NCBI RefSeq assembly: GCF_001053095.1
Contig: NZ_CGBP01000025.1
Span: 1 to 64,000 of the forward strand
From: Yersinia similis
GTDB taxonomy: Bacteria; Pseudomonadota; Gammaproteobacteria; Enterobacterales; Enterobacteriaceae
Length of the DNA: 64,000 nt
Reading direction: 5' to 3'
The translations under genes and the position numbers were made by a program. Position 1 is the first letter of the stretch. Each line of letters begins with the position of its first letter. Below are positions 39,097 through 48,711 of the stretch, piece after piece. The notes below the pieces were generated by a model, which was not told where the DNA came from, did not search any database, and saw only the letters and a list, made by a program, of their open reading frames with translations.

Positions 39097-40491
39097 ATGA
39101 AGAAACTGCTCCCCCTTCTTATCGGGCTGAGTCTGGCTGGTTTCAGCACCATGAGCCAGGCAGAGAACTTGCTGCAAGTTTATAAGCAAGCCAGGGATAG
39201 TAACCCAGATTTACGTAAGTCAGCCGCTGACCGTGATGCAGCATATGAAAAAATCAATGAAGTACGCAGTCCACTGTTGCCACAACTTGGTTTAGGTGCC
39301 GGCTATACACATACCAATAGTTTTCGTGATGCGTCTGACAATCCAGATAGCAATGCCACATCAGGTTCTCTACAACTGACCCAGACAATATTTGATATGT
39401 CTAAATGGCGCGCCCTGACCTTACAGGAAAAGGCAGCTGGGATTCAGGATGTGACATTCCAGACCAGCGAACAGCAACTGATTCTTAACACTGCAACAGC
39501 TTATTTCAACGTACTCAGAGCGATTGATAGCCTTTCTTATACTGAAGCACAGAAACAATCGGTCTATCGTCAGTTGGACCAAACGACCCAACGTTTTAAT
39601 GTGGGCTTAGTGGCCATTACTGATGTGCAGAACGCCCGAGCCAGTTACGATACCGTATTAGCGGCAGAAGTAGCCGCCCGTAATAATCTGGATAACGCAC
39701 TAGAAAGCTTGCGCCAGATTACTGGGGTTTATTATCCCGAGTTGGCGTCGTTGAATGTAGAACGACTGAAGACTCAACGCCCAGATGCGGTTAATAACCT
39801 ATTGAAAGAGGCTGAAAAACGTAACCTTTCTTTGCTTTCTGCCCGCTTGAGCCAAGACTTGGCACGTGAGCAAATTAAATCTGCGGAAACAGGCTATATG
39901 CCAACCGTCAATTTGACCGCATCCTCTTCGATAACCAATACCCGTTACAATGGCGGAATCCCTAGTTCTCAACAGGTGAATAATGATTCCGGTCAGAACA
40001 AAATTGGCGTGCAATTTAACTTACCGCTGTACAGCGGTGGTGCCACCAATTCTGCGGTGAAACAAGCGCAGTACAATTTCGTTGGCGCTAGTGAGTTGTT
40101 GGAAAGTGCACATCGCAGTATGGTGCAAACGCTTCGCTCATCATTTAATAATATTTCAGCCTCGATCAGCAGCATCAATGCTTACCAGCAAGTAGTCATT
40201 TCTAACCAAAGCTCTTTGGATGCAATGGAAGCTGGCTATCAGGTAGGCACCCGTACCATTCTGGATGTTTTGACTGCAACGACTAACCTGTATCAGTCCA
40301 AGCAACAACTGGCTGATGCGCGTTATAACTATTTAATCAATCAGTTAAACATCAAGTCGGCACTAGGGACGTTGAATATGAACGACCTGATGACACTAAA
40401 CGCAGTATTGGATAAACCGGTCCCAACGTCAGCGACTGCTCTGGCACCAGAGAATACTAGCCAAACTGTCGCTACACCACGCGCTCAGTAA
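39097..40491 (+). CDS. tolC: TolC outer-membrane efflux/secretion channel
   Basis: A 464-residue outer-membrane factor. The signal peptide is MKKLLPLLIGLSLAGFSTMSQA. Two OEP repeats follow, with ENLLQVYKQARDSNPDLRKSAADRDAAYEKI at the start of the first and SLLSARLSQDLAREQIKSAETGYMP at the start of the second. TolC trimers form the outer-membrane channel for AcrAB-type efflux and type I secretion. ATG 39097 lies 6 bases after AAGGA; a TTG two codons earlier is unlikely. Shorter at the C-terminus than E. coli TolC (493 in precursor), as in other Yersinia-like proteins. Confidence 0.95.
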   Translation: MKKLLPLLIGLSLAGFSTMSQAENLLQVYKQARDSNPDLRKSAADRDAAYEKINEVRSPLLPQLGLGAGYTHTNSFRDASDNPDSNATSGSLQLTQTIFDMSKWRALTLQEKAAGIQDVTFQTSEQQLILNTATAYFNVLRAIDSLSYTEAQKQSVYRQLDQTTQRFNVGLVAITDVQNARASYDTVLAAEVAARNNLDNALESLRQITGVYYPELASLNVERLKTQRPDAVNNLLKEAEKRNLSLLSARLSQDLAREQIKSAETGYMPTVNLTASSSITNTRYNGGIPSSQQVNNDSGQNKIGVQFNLPLYSGGATNSAVKQAQYNFVGASELLESAHRSMVQTLRSSFNNISASISSINAYQQVVISNQSSLDAMEAGYQVGTRTILDVLTATTNLYQSKQQLADARYNYLINQLNIKSALGTLNMNDLMTLNAVLDKPVPTSATALAPENTSQTVATPRAQ

Positions 40492-40526
40492 TCAGTAATA
40501 ACCCACTCCGTTATCGGTTTGGCTTC

Positions 40527-40565
40527 ACCGGGTACAGTCATTGGCTGTACCCGGTTTATTTTTTG
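40527..40565 (+). terminator. tolC rho-independent terminator
   Basis: A perfect 11-bp stem (ACCGGGTACAG / CTGTACCCGGT) with a 7-base loop followed by TTATTTTTTG, 35 bases after tolC. No gene lies between it and ygiB. Confidence 0.92.
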
Positions 40566-40791
40566 CCTCCCTCAATTTTATGACCAAACGTTATTCGTTT
40601 TGCTAGCACAGTGAGTTTTGCTAGCAAGCACTTTTCGTCAATGAAAAAAGTGAAGTGACTCTCAGCGATGAGTATAACTTTGTAAAATCTGCCGCTCACA
40701 CTCCCCTGTGCTTTAATTTCAAACATGTTTCCCCTATTCTTAGGGAACTTACTGGGAAAGGGCATTGAATGCCCAGATAAAGAGATAAATA

Positions 40792-41475
40792 ATGATGAAA
40801 CGGACTAAAAACATCAATCAAGAGACTTTCCGTAAATCCTGGCGTAGTTACCGCCTTGCGCCCGTAGCTTTAGCTGTCAGTGCTGTATTTATGCTGGCTG
40901 GCTGTGAAAAAACCGATGAAACCGTCTCTTTGTACCAAAATGCTGATGATTGCTCACAGGCGAATCCGTCCCAGAGTGCAGAGTGCACCACTGCTTACAA
41001 TACAGCCTTACAGGAAGCGGTTAAAACCGCACCTAAGTACGCAACCCGTGAAGACTGCGTGGCAGAATTTGGTGAGTCTCAGTGTACTCAAGCTCCTGCT
41101 CAGGCAGGTATGGTGCCAACATCGTCTGAAACCACTGCAGCAGCACCACAGCAAAGTGGCAGCATGTGGATGCCATTAATGGCTGGTTATATGATGGGCC
41201 GGATGATGGGAGGCGGGGCAAGCCAACCCTTGTTTACCTCAAAAGCACCGAACAGCCCGGCTAACGGCAAGTTTGTTGATGCGAGTGGCAAAAATTTTGG
41301 CGCAGCCACCACTGGCCGCACAATGACCGTGCCTAAAACCGCTCTGGCACCAAAGCCTGCGGTAACCAAAACCATCACTCGCGGTGGCTTTGGTGAATCC
41401 GTGGCAAAACAGTCCTCTATGCAGCGTAGCGCCGCAACATCATCCAAAACCACCACACGTAGCATGGGTGGCTAA
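40792..41475 (+). CDS. ygiB: YgiB, UPF0441 lipoprotein
   Basis: A 227-residue protein (E. coli 223) with an N-terminal hydrophobic signal ending in MLAGC, a lipobox. A Cys-rich part ([35 protein letters not shown]) follows, then a Met/Gly-rich stretch [16 protein letters not shown] and a Ser/Thr-rich tail ending RSMGG. The function is unknown. It is coupled to ygiC (9 bases apart), as in E. coli. ATG 40792 and 40795 are both possible starts. Confidence 0.9.
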   Translation: MMKRTKNINQETFRKSWRSYRLAPVALAVSAVFMLAGCEKTDETVSLYQNADDCSQANPSQSAECTTAYNTALQEAVKTAPKYATREDCVAEFGESQCTQAPAQAGMVPTSSETTAAAPQQSGSMWMPLMAGYMMGRMMGGGASQPLFTSKAPNSPANGKFVDASGKNFGAATTGRTMTVPKTALAPKPAVTKTITRGGFGESVAKQSSMQRSAATSSKTTTRSMGG

Positions 41476-41484
41476 GGCTGATTA

Positions 41485-42645
41485 ATGAAACGTTTAGCAA
41501 TTAGCGAACGCCCGGACTGGCGCGAAAAAGCCACTGAGTTTGGTTTTCGTTTTCACACCATGCATGGCGAGCCATACTGGTGTGAGGATGCTTACTACGA
41601 ATTCACACTGGCGCAAATTGAAGAGCTGGAAGAAACCACCGCAGAATTACACCAGATGTGCCTGCAAGTGGTTGAAAAAGTCATTAACAGCGATCAGTTA
41701 CTGACCAAGTGCCGAATCCCGAAGCATTGTTGGGAGTTTGTCCGTCATTCATGGCGTAGCAATCAGCCCTCTCTCTATTCACGTCTTGATCTGGCCTATG
41801 ACGGTAAAAACCCGGCGAAGCTGCTGGAAAACAATGCAGATACCCCAACCTCATTGTATGAAGCGGCTTTTTTCCAATGGCTATGGTTGGAAGACCAAAT
41901 TAACGCTGGCAATTTGAGCCCCGACGCTGATCAGTACAATAGCCTGCAAGAAAGGTTGATTGAACGCTTTGTCGAGCTACGTGATAACCATGGATTTAGC
42001 TTGCTGCATCTGGCCTGCTGCCAAGACAGTGAGGAAGACCGTGGTACCGTACAATATTTGCAAGATTGCGCACTGGAAGCGGGTCTACCGACTGAATTCA
42101 TGTTTATGGAAGAGATCGGTTTAGGGGAGAAAGGGCAATTTACTGACCTGGATAATCAAGTGATCAGTAATTTATTTAAGCTCTATCCGTGGGAATTTAT
42201 GTTCCGCGAAATATTCTCCACCAAACTGGAAGATGCTGGCGTACGCTGGCTGGAGCCAGCCTGGAAGAGTATTATCTCCAATAAAGCCTTATTACCGCTG
42301 TTGTGGGAAATGTTCCCAAATCACCCTAATTTACTGCCCGCTTACTTCGCGGAAGATGACCATCCACCACTGGATAATTATGTCATCAAACCGTTGTTCT
42401 CACGGGAAGGTGCCAACATTCAGATCGTAGAGAACGGTAAAGAAGTGGCCAAAGTTGATGGGCCGTACGGCGAAGAAGGGATGATCATCCAGCAATTCCA
42501 CCCATTACCAAAATTCGGTGATAGCTATACCTTGATTGGTAGTTGGCTGGTCAATGATCAGCCGTGTGGTATTGGTTTGCGTGAAGACCGTGAACTGATC
42601 ACTCAAGACCTGTCGCGGTTTTATCCGCATATTATTTTGGGATAA
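41485..42645 (+). CDS. ygiC: YgiC, glutathionylspermidine synthase-like ATP-grasp enzyme
   Basis: A 386-residue ATP-grasp protein, the synthetase-domain homologue of glutathionylspermidine synthetase without the amidase domain. Visible: [32 protein letters not shown] at the N-terminus, ARLDLAYDG-like [23 protein letters not shown], and [15 protein letters not shown] plus [19 protein letters not shown] at the ATP site. Its true substrate is not established. Length is identical to E. coli (386). It is followed by a duplicated hairpin terminator. Confidence 0.93.
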   Translation: MKRLAISERPDWREKATEFGFRFHTMHGEPYWCEDAYYEFTLAQIEELEETTAELHQMCLQVVEKVINSDQLLTKCRIPKHCWEFVRHSWRSNQPSLYSRLDLAYDGKNPAKLLENNADTPTSLYEAAFFQWLWLEDQINAGNLSPDADQYNSLQERLIERFVELRDNHGFSLLHLACCQDSEEDRGTVQYLQDCALEAGLPTEFMFMEEIGLGEKGQFTDLDNQVISNLFKLYPWEFMFREIFSTKLEDAGVRWLEPAWKSIISNKALLPLLWEMFPNHPNLLPAYFAEDDHPPLDNYVIKPLFSREGANIQIVENGKEVAKVDGPYGEEGMIIQQFHPLPKFGDSYTLIGSWLVNDQPCGIGLREDRELITQDLSRFYPHIILG

Positions 42646-42741
42646 TGCCACTACATTCTCAGGTGGTTGCCGCTCAGGCGATTATGCTATTCAGATAATT
42701 ATGTAGTTCGGATAATTATGTAGTCCGGATAATTATAGTAA

Positions 42742-42763
42742 GGGAAGGCAATTCGCCTTCCTT
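42742..42763 (+). terminator. ygiC terminator hairpin, left copy of a direct repeat
   Basis: A hairpin GGAAGGC / GCCTTCC with a 5-base loop. The same 22 bases recur at 42928-42949 on the other side of the YPAL element, where the T-run (TTTTTT) follows. This left copy is followed at once by YPAL and lacks a T-run. Confidence 0.7.
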
Positions 42764-42927
42764 AGACTGCTGACAAACCCCGATGACGCGATCTTGAACG
42801 GTGAGGATAGGCAGAGGAGTAAAGAGTCCGCGCCAAGGATGGCGCGGCTCGAGCCTACATGGATGTATTTACGGCGTCTTTACGATCTGCCTGTTCTCTC
42901 CGTCGCGGGCACTTTGTCAATAACCTC
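42764..42927. mobile_element. YPAL-type Yersinia palindromic element, copy 2
   Basis: A 164-bp element, identical by eye to copy 1 at 23594-23757. It is flanked by 22-bp direct repeats made of the ygiC terminator hairpin (42742-42763 and 42928-42949). This is consistent with insertion into the terminator with duplication of the target. It contains no gene. Confidence 0.85.
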
Positions 42928-42953
42928 GGGAAGGCAATTCGCCTTCCTTTTTT
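42928..42953 (+). terminator. ygiC terminator, right copy with T-run
   Basis: A GGAAGGC / GCCTTCC hairpin with a 5-base loop followed by TTTTTTT, the functional-looking form of the duplicated terminator. It is immediately followed by an ERIC element. Confidence 0.85.
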
Positions 42954-43078
42954 ATATCCAAAGTCATTGTCGTTGCAGCTAGGCTGCAAGTGAGTGGATC
43001 CCGATGAGCTTACTCAAGTCAGTGATTCGGGTGAGCGAACGCCGCTAACAACGCTGCGGCGTCAGGGGCGAAGGGTAT
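42953..43078. repeat. Full-length ERIC element between ygiC and ygiD
   Basis: A 126-bp element with ends TATATCC and GGGTAT and the conserved ERIC centre (CCCGATGAGCTTACTCAAG, then CAGTGATTCGGGTGAGCGA). Its right end abuts the stop codon of ygiD. It lies directly after a YPAL and a terminator, so three repeats are stacked between two convergent genes. Confidence 0.92.
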
Positions 43079-43861
43079 TTAGCCGACCTGCACCGACAAC
43101 ATACTTAACGACCCCATCTCAACCCCATCCGTCGGGATCGAAATCGGCTCTTTACCATCCCAACTCCCTAGCACATACAGCAATGGCAGATAATGCTCTG
43201 GCGATGGATTGGATAATGCTGCGCCTTCATGTTGCATAAAGTTAACCAGCGGGTGGTCATCCCCCTGATAGCTTAAATTATCCCGTACAAATTGATTGAA
43301 AGACTCCGCCCATGGATATGGGCTGCTCTCACCCTGCCATTTGCCCATACGCAGGTTATGCACCACGTTGCCGCTGGCAACAATCATCACGCCCTGTTCA
43401 CGCAATGCCGCCAGTTTTTGGCCTAATTCATAATGATAAGCCGCAGGCTGCGTACCATCGATACTCAGTTGTATCACTGGGATATCAGCCTCAGGGTACA
43501 TCTTGATTAATACGCCCCAACTACCATGGTCCAGCCCCCACTCACTGGTATCAGCCTGTACCGGTGTAGGTGCCAGCAATTGCTGAATTTGCGCCGCGAG
43601 TTCAGGGGAGCCAGGAGCCGGATACTGCGTATCAAATAACGCCTGTGGAAACCCGCCAAAATCGTGGATTGTCCGGGGATGTTCCATCGCAGTTACCGCC
43701 GTACCACGGGTATACCAATGGGCAGAAATTGCCAAAATCATCTTTGGACGCGGTAATGTTTCACCTAGCGTACGCCATGCCTGAGTGTAACTATTTTCTT
43801 CCAGCACGTTCATCGGGCTACCGTGGCCGAGAAACAGTGCAGGCATACGAAAGGTGTTCAT
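43079..43861 (-). CDS. ygiD: YgiD, DOPA 4,5-dioxygenase-family protein
   Basis: A 260-residue class III extradiol dioxygenase (LigB fold), E. coli YgiD 262. Metal-binding motifs are LFLGHGSPMNVLEENSYTQ (His13), LAISAHWYTRG (His47), MIVASGNVVHNLRMG and SPEHYLPLLYVLGSWDG. E. coli YgiD opens the catechol ring of L-DOPA with a zinc or iron centre. The stop codon abuts an ERIC, and the gene converges on ygiC. Confidence 0.92.
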   Translation of the reverse strand: MNTFRMPALFLGHGSPMNVLEENSYTQAWRTLGETLPRPKMILAISAHWYTRGTAVTAMEHPRTIHDFGGFPQALFDTQYPAPGSPELAAQIQQLLAPTPVQADTSEWGLDHGSWGVLIKMYPEADIPVIQLSIDGTQPAAYHYELGQKLAALREQGVMIVASGNVVHNLRMGKWQGESSPYPWAESFNQFVRDNLSYQGDDHPLVNFMQHEGAALSNPSPEHYLPLLYVLGSWDGKEPISIPTDGVEMGSLSMLSVQVG

Positions 43862-44206
43862 AGAAAATCCTTACTGTTGAGAAAAAAGGGGGGCGTTTAA
43901 ACCTTAAACAGTACATTACGCGCTTTCTTTTCATTAAACAGCCGGATAACCATGATGAAGATATTCAATAAATTTGAAGGGAAAATAAAGAGGGGATAAC
44001 ACAGCTGGCTTGGCATAAGATAGAAAATAACCGGGTGGTAATTTATTCAGATGAGCAGCAAATTCAAACCAATAGCAATGATAATAAGTAGCAATTGTAA
44101 TGAATAGCAACGACAACCAATAACAACACCCCGGTGTTTACGTGCAATATCAACAAGCAAGCGATAGCGATATCACCAAATAATATCAGGCGAGATCGCC
44201 ATCAGA
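43862..44206. other. ygiD-ribB intergenic region, no gene
   Basis: 345 bases without a credible gene. At about 44070-44125 there is a low-complexity run of degenerate ATAGCAA/AATAGCAAT units. It must contain the ygiD promoter and the ribB 3' end; I see no strong terminator hairpin. Confidence 0.4.
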
Positions 44207-44860
44207 TTAACTGGCTTTCTTCGCGTGAGACTGGAGATAAGCCGCCAAATCGTCAATTGTCACGACTGGCATATCATGCAATTTGGCAAACTCAATCACT
44301 TCTGGAGCATGAGCCATGCTACCGTCGTCATTGGTCAGTTCACACAACACACCAGCCGGTTTGTAACCTGCCAATGTCGCCAGATCGATAGACGCTTCGG
44401 TATGACCACGGCGTGATAATACACCACCGGGTTGACCGCGCAGCGGGAATACATGCCCCGGCCGATTAAGATCAGCAGGTTTAGCGTTATCAGCGATTGC
44501 CTTACGGATAGTGGTCAGACGATCTGCCGCAGAAACCCCAGTTGTGACACCTTCAGCCGCTTCAATTGTCACGGTAAAAGCTGTCTGGAATTGGCTGGAG
44601 TTATGGGTAACCATCATAGGTAAATCAAGCTGCTGGCGGCGTTCATCAGTGATACACAAGCAGACAATGCCACTACCGTGGCGGATGGTCAGAGCCATTT
44701 GCTCTAGCGTCATTGCTTCGGCAGCAAAAACCATATCGCCTTCGTTTTCACGACTTTCGTCATCCAACACCATAACGCCACGGCCGTTACGCAGGGCGTC
44801 GATTGCACGTTCTACACGCTCGACAGGCGTGCCAAAATCTGAGAGAAGCGTCTGATTCAT
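44207..44860 (-). CDS. ribB: RibB, 3,4-dihydroxy-2-butanone-4-phosphate synthase
   Basis: A 217-residue Mg-dependent enzyme (E. coli 217) making the four-carbon precursor of riboflavin from ribulose-5-phosphate. The active-site loop is [17 protein letters not shown], with [20 protein letters not shown] and [24 protein letters not shown] 44860 has GAGG upstream. It is a single gene under an FMN riboswitch, from which it is separated by an ERIC element. Confidence 0.96.
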   Translation of the reverse strand: MNQTLLSDFGTPVERVERAIDALRNGRGVMVLDDESRENEGDMVFAAEAMTLEQMALTIRHGSGIVCLCITDERRQQLDLPMMVTHNSSQFQTAFTVTIEAAEGVTTGVSAADRLTTIRKAIADNAKPADLNRPGHVFPLRGQPGGVLSRRGHTEASIDLATLAGYKPAGVLCELTNDDGSMAHAPEVIEFAKLHDMPVVTIDDLAAYLQSHAKKAS

Positions 44861-44959
44861 GGTAAAAAAACCTCATTAAAAAATTATGGATTACCAGAAT
44901 CAGGGCGGTCTTGAGGAGTAAAAGGCCAGAAATAAATAGCCGAAATAACGCAAGCGGAC

Positions 44960-45088
44960 TATATCCGTCATTTTCCAAGCGACAAAGATGTTGGTTGTTC
45001 TCGTTCTCCCGAACCGCTTACTCATGTAAGCACCTCAGGATATTCTTGATGACCACCTTCCTGTATCTTGAAATCTATAGGGTGTATA
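44960..45088. repeat. Full-length ERIC element inside the ribB leader
   Basis: A 129-bp element with ends TATATCC and GGTGTATA, and centre CCGCTTACTCATGTAAGCACC matching the ERIC core on this strand. It occupies the ribB 5' untranslated region, 22 bases beyond the FMN aptamer and 99 bases before the ribB start codon, so it is transcribed with ribB. Confidence 0.85.
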
Positions 45089-45110
45089 AGCCCGGCAGAT
45101 ACCGTTACTC

Positions 45111-45288
45111 TCTCCCATCCGGACTATAACCGTCGGCCCCGGAATTACACCGGGTCTGCTGACCTCTACCTTGCTCTCTTGGATAAGAGAAACAAAGTGA
45201 GCGCTCGCGGGCTTTTGCACCACCGACATGACGATATCGTCGCAATACAATTTACCGCCGGTGGGGACTTTCACCCCGCCCTGAGAAT
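45111..45288 (-). promoter_or_regulatory. FMN riboswitch (RFN element) of ribB
   Basis: On the minus strand the conserved RFN parts appear in order: TTCTCAGGGCGGGGTGAAA, TCCCCACCGGCGGTAAATTG, GAGCCC-type CCCGCGAGCGC, AGGTCAGCAGACCCGGT, CCGGGGCCGACGG and ATAGTCCGGATGGGAGAGA. All helices of the six-way junction can be drawn. Binding of FMN represses the downstream riboflavin gene. The usual expression platform just after the aptamer is interrupted by an ERIC. Confidence 0.96.
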
Positions 45289-45429
45289 AAGCCCCATAAC
45301 TATAGCGCTATTGATTCATCTGGGCAATTACCAAAACGCAGAATTAAACCTTGCGTCCAGAGGTTTATACAATCAGCATCGAGCATTATACTGATCAAGA
45401 GTCACCACACATCTACTTAGGGAAATATC

Positions 45430-45711
45430 ATGATTGACCCGAAAAAAATTGAACAAATCGCCCGCCAGGTGCATGAATCTATGCCAAAAGGTATTCGCGA
45501 ATTCGGGGAAGACGTCGAAAAAAAAATCCGTCTGATACTGCAATCGCAGTTAACCCGGTTGGATTTAGTTAATCGTGAAGAATTCGACGTACAAACTCAA
45601 GTATTGCTGCGCACCAGAGAGAAACTGGCGTTGCTGGAACAACGAGTGGGGGCACTTGAGGCAAAATTTAACAGCGCCCCGGCGGATCACGGCGAAAAGA
45701 CCGGGGAATAA
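45430..45711 (+). CDS. ubiK: UbiK (YqiC), ubiquinone biosynthesis accessory factor
   Basis: A 93-residue protein of the BMFP/YqiC family. Residues about 1-55 form the conserved helical domain ([20 protein letters not shown]), and the C-terminus is a coiled coil that trimerises ([22 protein letters not shown]). In Salmonella and E. coli UbiK binds UbiJ and promotes aerobic ubiquinone synthesis and lipid handling in the Ubi complex. It diverges from ribB as in E. coli. GGGA precedes ATG. Confidence 0.92.
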   Translation: MIDPKKIEQIARQVHESMPKGIREFGEDVEKKIRLILQSQLTRLDLVNREEFDVQTQVLLRTREKLALLEQRVGALEAKFNSAPADHGEKTGE

Positions 45712-45755
45712 TTGGGCTGAATAAGCCGCCACGTATCAGCGGCGTGCCAGTAGAA

Positions 45756-45805
45756 ATCACGTATAACGATCACTTACGTATAAACATCAATCACGTATAA
45801 CAACC
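45756..45805. repeat. Short tandem repeats after ubiK
   Basis: The motif CACGTATAA recurs three times (ATCACGTATAAC, ACTTACGTATAAA, ATCACGTATAAC) with about 18-bp spacing. The significance is unknown. Confidence 0.5.
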
Positions 45806-45824
45806 AATTATATAAATAAAATAG

Positions 45825-45845
45825 AGGGCGCCCATCAGGTGCCCT
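45825..45845. terminator. Bidirectional terminator between ubiK and yjeH
   Basis: An 8-bp stem (AGGGCGCC / GGTGCCCT, one G-T pair) between convergent genes. On the minus strand it is followed by CTATTTTATTTAT, so it serves yjeH best. Confidence 0.75.
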
Positions 45846-45867
45846 AAATACTTTGTATTCCAACACA

Positions 45868-47124
45868 TTAAGGCTGAGTTAGCTGCGTCTTTGGCTTAGA
45901 CATCAACATCCACAACAGCGCAAACATCAGCAAAGCGTATACACTTTTCCAGCCAATCATGACCAGTAATACACAGCAGAGAAGACTGCCAATCACTGAC
46001 ATCACCCGCGCGCGTCCACTCAATAAGCGGATCCCTGCCAGCATACACAGCAAGTAAATCAGCACGAAAATACCGTTGGCATACACAATCAGCAAATCCA
46101 GTGGTAAAGCAAGCCAGTAGATTAGCAGCGCAAAGACCAGACAACTGCCGACCACAGCGGTCAGCGCATTAACTGGCGTTTGACCAGCAGATAAACGCGC
46201 CAGTTTACTTTGTGGACGAATCTGAGACTGCGACCACACCATGCGAGCAAAACTTTGGGTATAAATATTCACACTGGCAAAACAAGCCAGATAGCCAATA
46301 ATGCAGGCAATCCACAGCGCATGTTCACCAAACAACCGAACTACAATTCCTGGTAACGAAGCCGCGGCAGCCTGCGAATCGCCATAAGCCTGAAAATGCA
46401 GCACCGCGACAGTACACCCCCAATAAACTACGCCAGCGACCAATAACCCGACGATCAATGCCCGAGGGAAATCACGCTCAGGGTGGCGAAATTCCGTTGC
46501 CAAATGAGCAAAAGCTTCTAAACCAACAAAACACCAGAACATCACGGCTAACGCGTTGAATATATTGGGTGGGGAAATATCTTGTAGCGCTGGCCATGGG
46601 ATCTGCGATAGGCGGATATCCCCCTGCCACCAAATTGCTGCCACCAGCGCTATCACCAGTAGTGCAATCACGGTTTGTATATTGGCGCTTGAACCAGCGC
46701 TACGGGTGCCCAGTAGCCAGATAACCAGCAAGGTCACCAGTTGCACCATTAGCAACCCGGTATCACTCCAACCAAACATCGCCTGCCAGAACCCGGCCGC
46801 TATTTGCAAGGCGGCGGGTAACCCAACAGGAATGACTGACAAAAATAACCAGCCCGTGACTTTGCCCAGCTTCGGACCGAAGGCGATGGCAACAAAGTGT
46901 GCTGCCCCCCCAGCACTGGGGAAATGGCGACCCAGTGCCGCAAAGGCGATAGCGATTGGGAAGACCAGTACGATTAATACTGGCCAGGCCCATAAACTAT
47001 CATGGCCCGCCAACATTGCCGCCAAGGCTGGCACAGCAAAAACCCCCGTCCCCAACAGGGAAGTGGACAATAACCCAACGCCTTGCGCCAGACTTAACTC
47101 TTGCTTTAACCCACCCACAGCCAC
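45868..47124 (-). CDS. yjeH: YjeH-like amino-acid exporter (APC family)
   Basis: A 418-residue inner-membrane APC-superfamily transporter with about 12 hydrophobic segments, the same length as E. coli YjeH and very similar (LLSTSLLGTGVFAVPALAA, LSVIPVGLPAALQIAAGF, FWCFVGLEAFAHLA). YjeH exports methionine and branched-chain amino acids. In E. coli the gene lies elsewhere, so its place after hldE is a Yersinia feature. It starts 30 bases after hldE and may be cotranscribed. Confidence 0.9.
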   Translation of the reverse strand: MAVGGLKQELSLAQGVGLLSTSLLGTGVFAVPALAAMLAGHDSLWAWPVLIVLVFPIAIAFAALGRHFPSAGGAAHFVAIAFGPKLGKVTGWLFLSVIPVGLPAALQIAAGFWQAMFGWSDTGLLMVQLVTLLVIWLLGTRSAGSSANIQTVIALLVIALVAAIWWQGDIRLSQIPWPALQDISPPNIFNALAVMFWCFVGLEAFAHLATEFRHPERDFPRALIVGLLVAGVVYWGCTVAVLHFQAYGDSQAAAASLPGIVVRLFGEHALWIACIIGYLACFASVNIYTQSFARMVWSQSQIRPQSKLARLSAGQTPVNALTAVVGSCLVFALLIYWLALPLDLLIVYANGIFVLIYLLCMLAGIRLLSGRARVMSVIGSLLCCVLLVMIGWKSVYALLMFALLWMLMSKPKTQLTQP

Positions 47125-47154
47125 ATCCTTATTCGCCAGCGCTCTGGCGCTGAC

Positions 47155-48585
47155 TTAGCCGCGGCCGTTTTTGATCGACTGAATAATGTTGGTGGTAGAG
47201 ACACCATCTTCAAAATTCAGTATTTTGACCTCGCCACCGGCGGCCCATACTTCTTCGCTACCCGCAATTTCATGGGGCTTATAATCACCGCCTTTGACTA
47301 ACAGATCGGGCAAAATATCAGCAATTAAACGCTGTGGCGTATCTTCTTCAAAGGGTACGACCCAATCCACCGCTTCCAAGGCACCCAAGACAACCATACG
47401 TTGCTCTAATGGATTAACCGGCCGCTCTTCACCTTTCAGCCGTTTGGTGGAAGCATCGCTGTTTACCGCCACAATCAGGCGATCCCCCAGCTTACGGGCA
47501 TTGGCCAGATAAGAAACATGGCCAGCATGAAGAATATCAAAGATGCCATTGGTCATAACCACCTTTTCCCCACGCTGGCGAGCCTGCGCAACTGCCCTTT
47601 TCAGTTGCTGCTCATCCATCACCCCGAAACCGGTTTCTGCACGGCCACGGATAGCGTTTTCCAGCTCAATCGGAGAAACGGTAGAGGTACCCAATTTACC
47701 CACGACCACACCAGCTGCCGCATTAGCCAAGAAACATGACTCTTCCAGGCTGTTACCTGCAGCCAGCGCGGCAGCCAGCACACCAATAACCGTATCGCCA
47801 GCACCTGTGACATCAAACACTTCTTTTGCCTGAGTAGGCAAATGTAGCGGCGGTTTACCCAGTTGCAACAAGGTCATTCCTTGTTCAGAACGGGTCACCA
47901 GCAATGCCGAAAATTCGAAATCTGCCACTAGTTGCATACCGCGGCTAACCAACTCTTCTTCATTTTTACAGCGCCCCACCACTGCTTCAAATTCAGACAA
48001 ATTCGGCGTCAACAATGTGGCACCACGGTAGCGCTCAAAATCACTGCCTTTCGGATCAATCAGGACCGGGACATTCGCTTTACGTGCCAGTTGGATCATC
48101 TGCTGTACGCTGTTCAATGCCCCCTTGGCATAATCGGACAGCACCAGCGCGCCAATCTGTGGCAACGCCTGTTGAATGCGTTCAAATATCGGCTCGGGAT
48201 CAACACCATCAAAGCCCTCTTCAAAATCCAAGCGGATTAACTGCTGGTTACGGGAGAGTACCCGTAATTTGGTAATGGTCGGGTGAGTGGGTACCGAGAC
48301 AAAATCGCAACGCACCTGAACTTCGCTCAGCTTGCAGGTCAGCGCACGCGCCGCATCGTCAATGCCGGTCAACCCAACTAAACGTGCAACCGCGCCAAGG
48401 GAGGCAATATTCATCGCAACGTTTGCTGCACCGCCGGGGCGTTCTTCGATGGTATCAACTTTCACTACAGGCACAGGTGCTTCTGGTGAAATCCGGCTGG
48501 TTGGCCCGTACCAGTAGCGGTCTAACATGACATCACCCACGACTAATACACCAGCACGGCGAAAATCAGGCAGCGTGACTTTCAT
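47155..48585 (-). CDS. hldE: HldE, bifunctional heptose 7-phosphate kinase / adenylyltransferase
   Basis: A 476-residue protein (E. coli 477) for ADP-heptose synthesis, needed for LPS core. The N-terminal ribokinase-type kinase has [30 protein letters not shown] and the catalytic [17 protein letters not shown]; the C-terminal nucleotidyltransferase has [16 protein letters not shown] and [15 protein letters not shown] 48585 ([10 protein letters not shown]) follows GGGGGGCAA and matches the family; a frame opens 5 codons earlier. It is downstream of glnE. Confidence 0.95.
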   Translation of the reverse strand: MKVTLPDFRRAGVLVVGDVMLDRYWYGPTSRISPEAPVPVVKVDTIEERPGGAANVAMNIASLGAVARLVGLTGIDDAARALTCKLSEVQVRCDFVSVPTHPTITKLRVLSRNQQLIRLDFEEGFDGVDPEPIFERIQQALPQIGALVLSDYAKGALNSVQQMIQLARKANVPVLIDPKGSDFERYRGATLLTPNLSEFEAVVGRCKNEEELVSRGMQLVADFEFSALLVTRSEQGMTLLQLGKPPLHLPTQAKEVFDVTGAGDTVIGVLAAALAAGNSLEESCFLANAAAGVVVGKLGTSTVSPIELENAIRGRAETGFGVMDEQQLKRAVAQARQRGEKVVMTNGIFDILHAGHVSYLANARKLGDRLIVAVNSDASTKRLKGEERPVNPLEQRMVVLGALEAVDWVVPFEEDTPQRLIADILPDLLVKGGDYKPHEIAGSEEVWAAGGEVKILNFEDGVSTTNIIQSIKNGRG

Positions 48586-48711
48586 ACGTTTGCCCCCCAA
48601 CCTGAGTTGTTATTAACCCCGAATGCACCCATCCCTTCGCTCCAATATTGTGTTCATCATTTAGCGCCAAATAATATCACAGGCACCTTGTATATCATTA
48701 ATATCTAAAAT

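Noticed and set aside
45035-45394. ORFs on both strands around the ribB leader
   Set aside because: They fall in the FMN riboswitch and ERIC, whose RNA or repeat structure accounts for the sequence.
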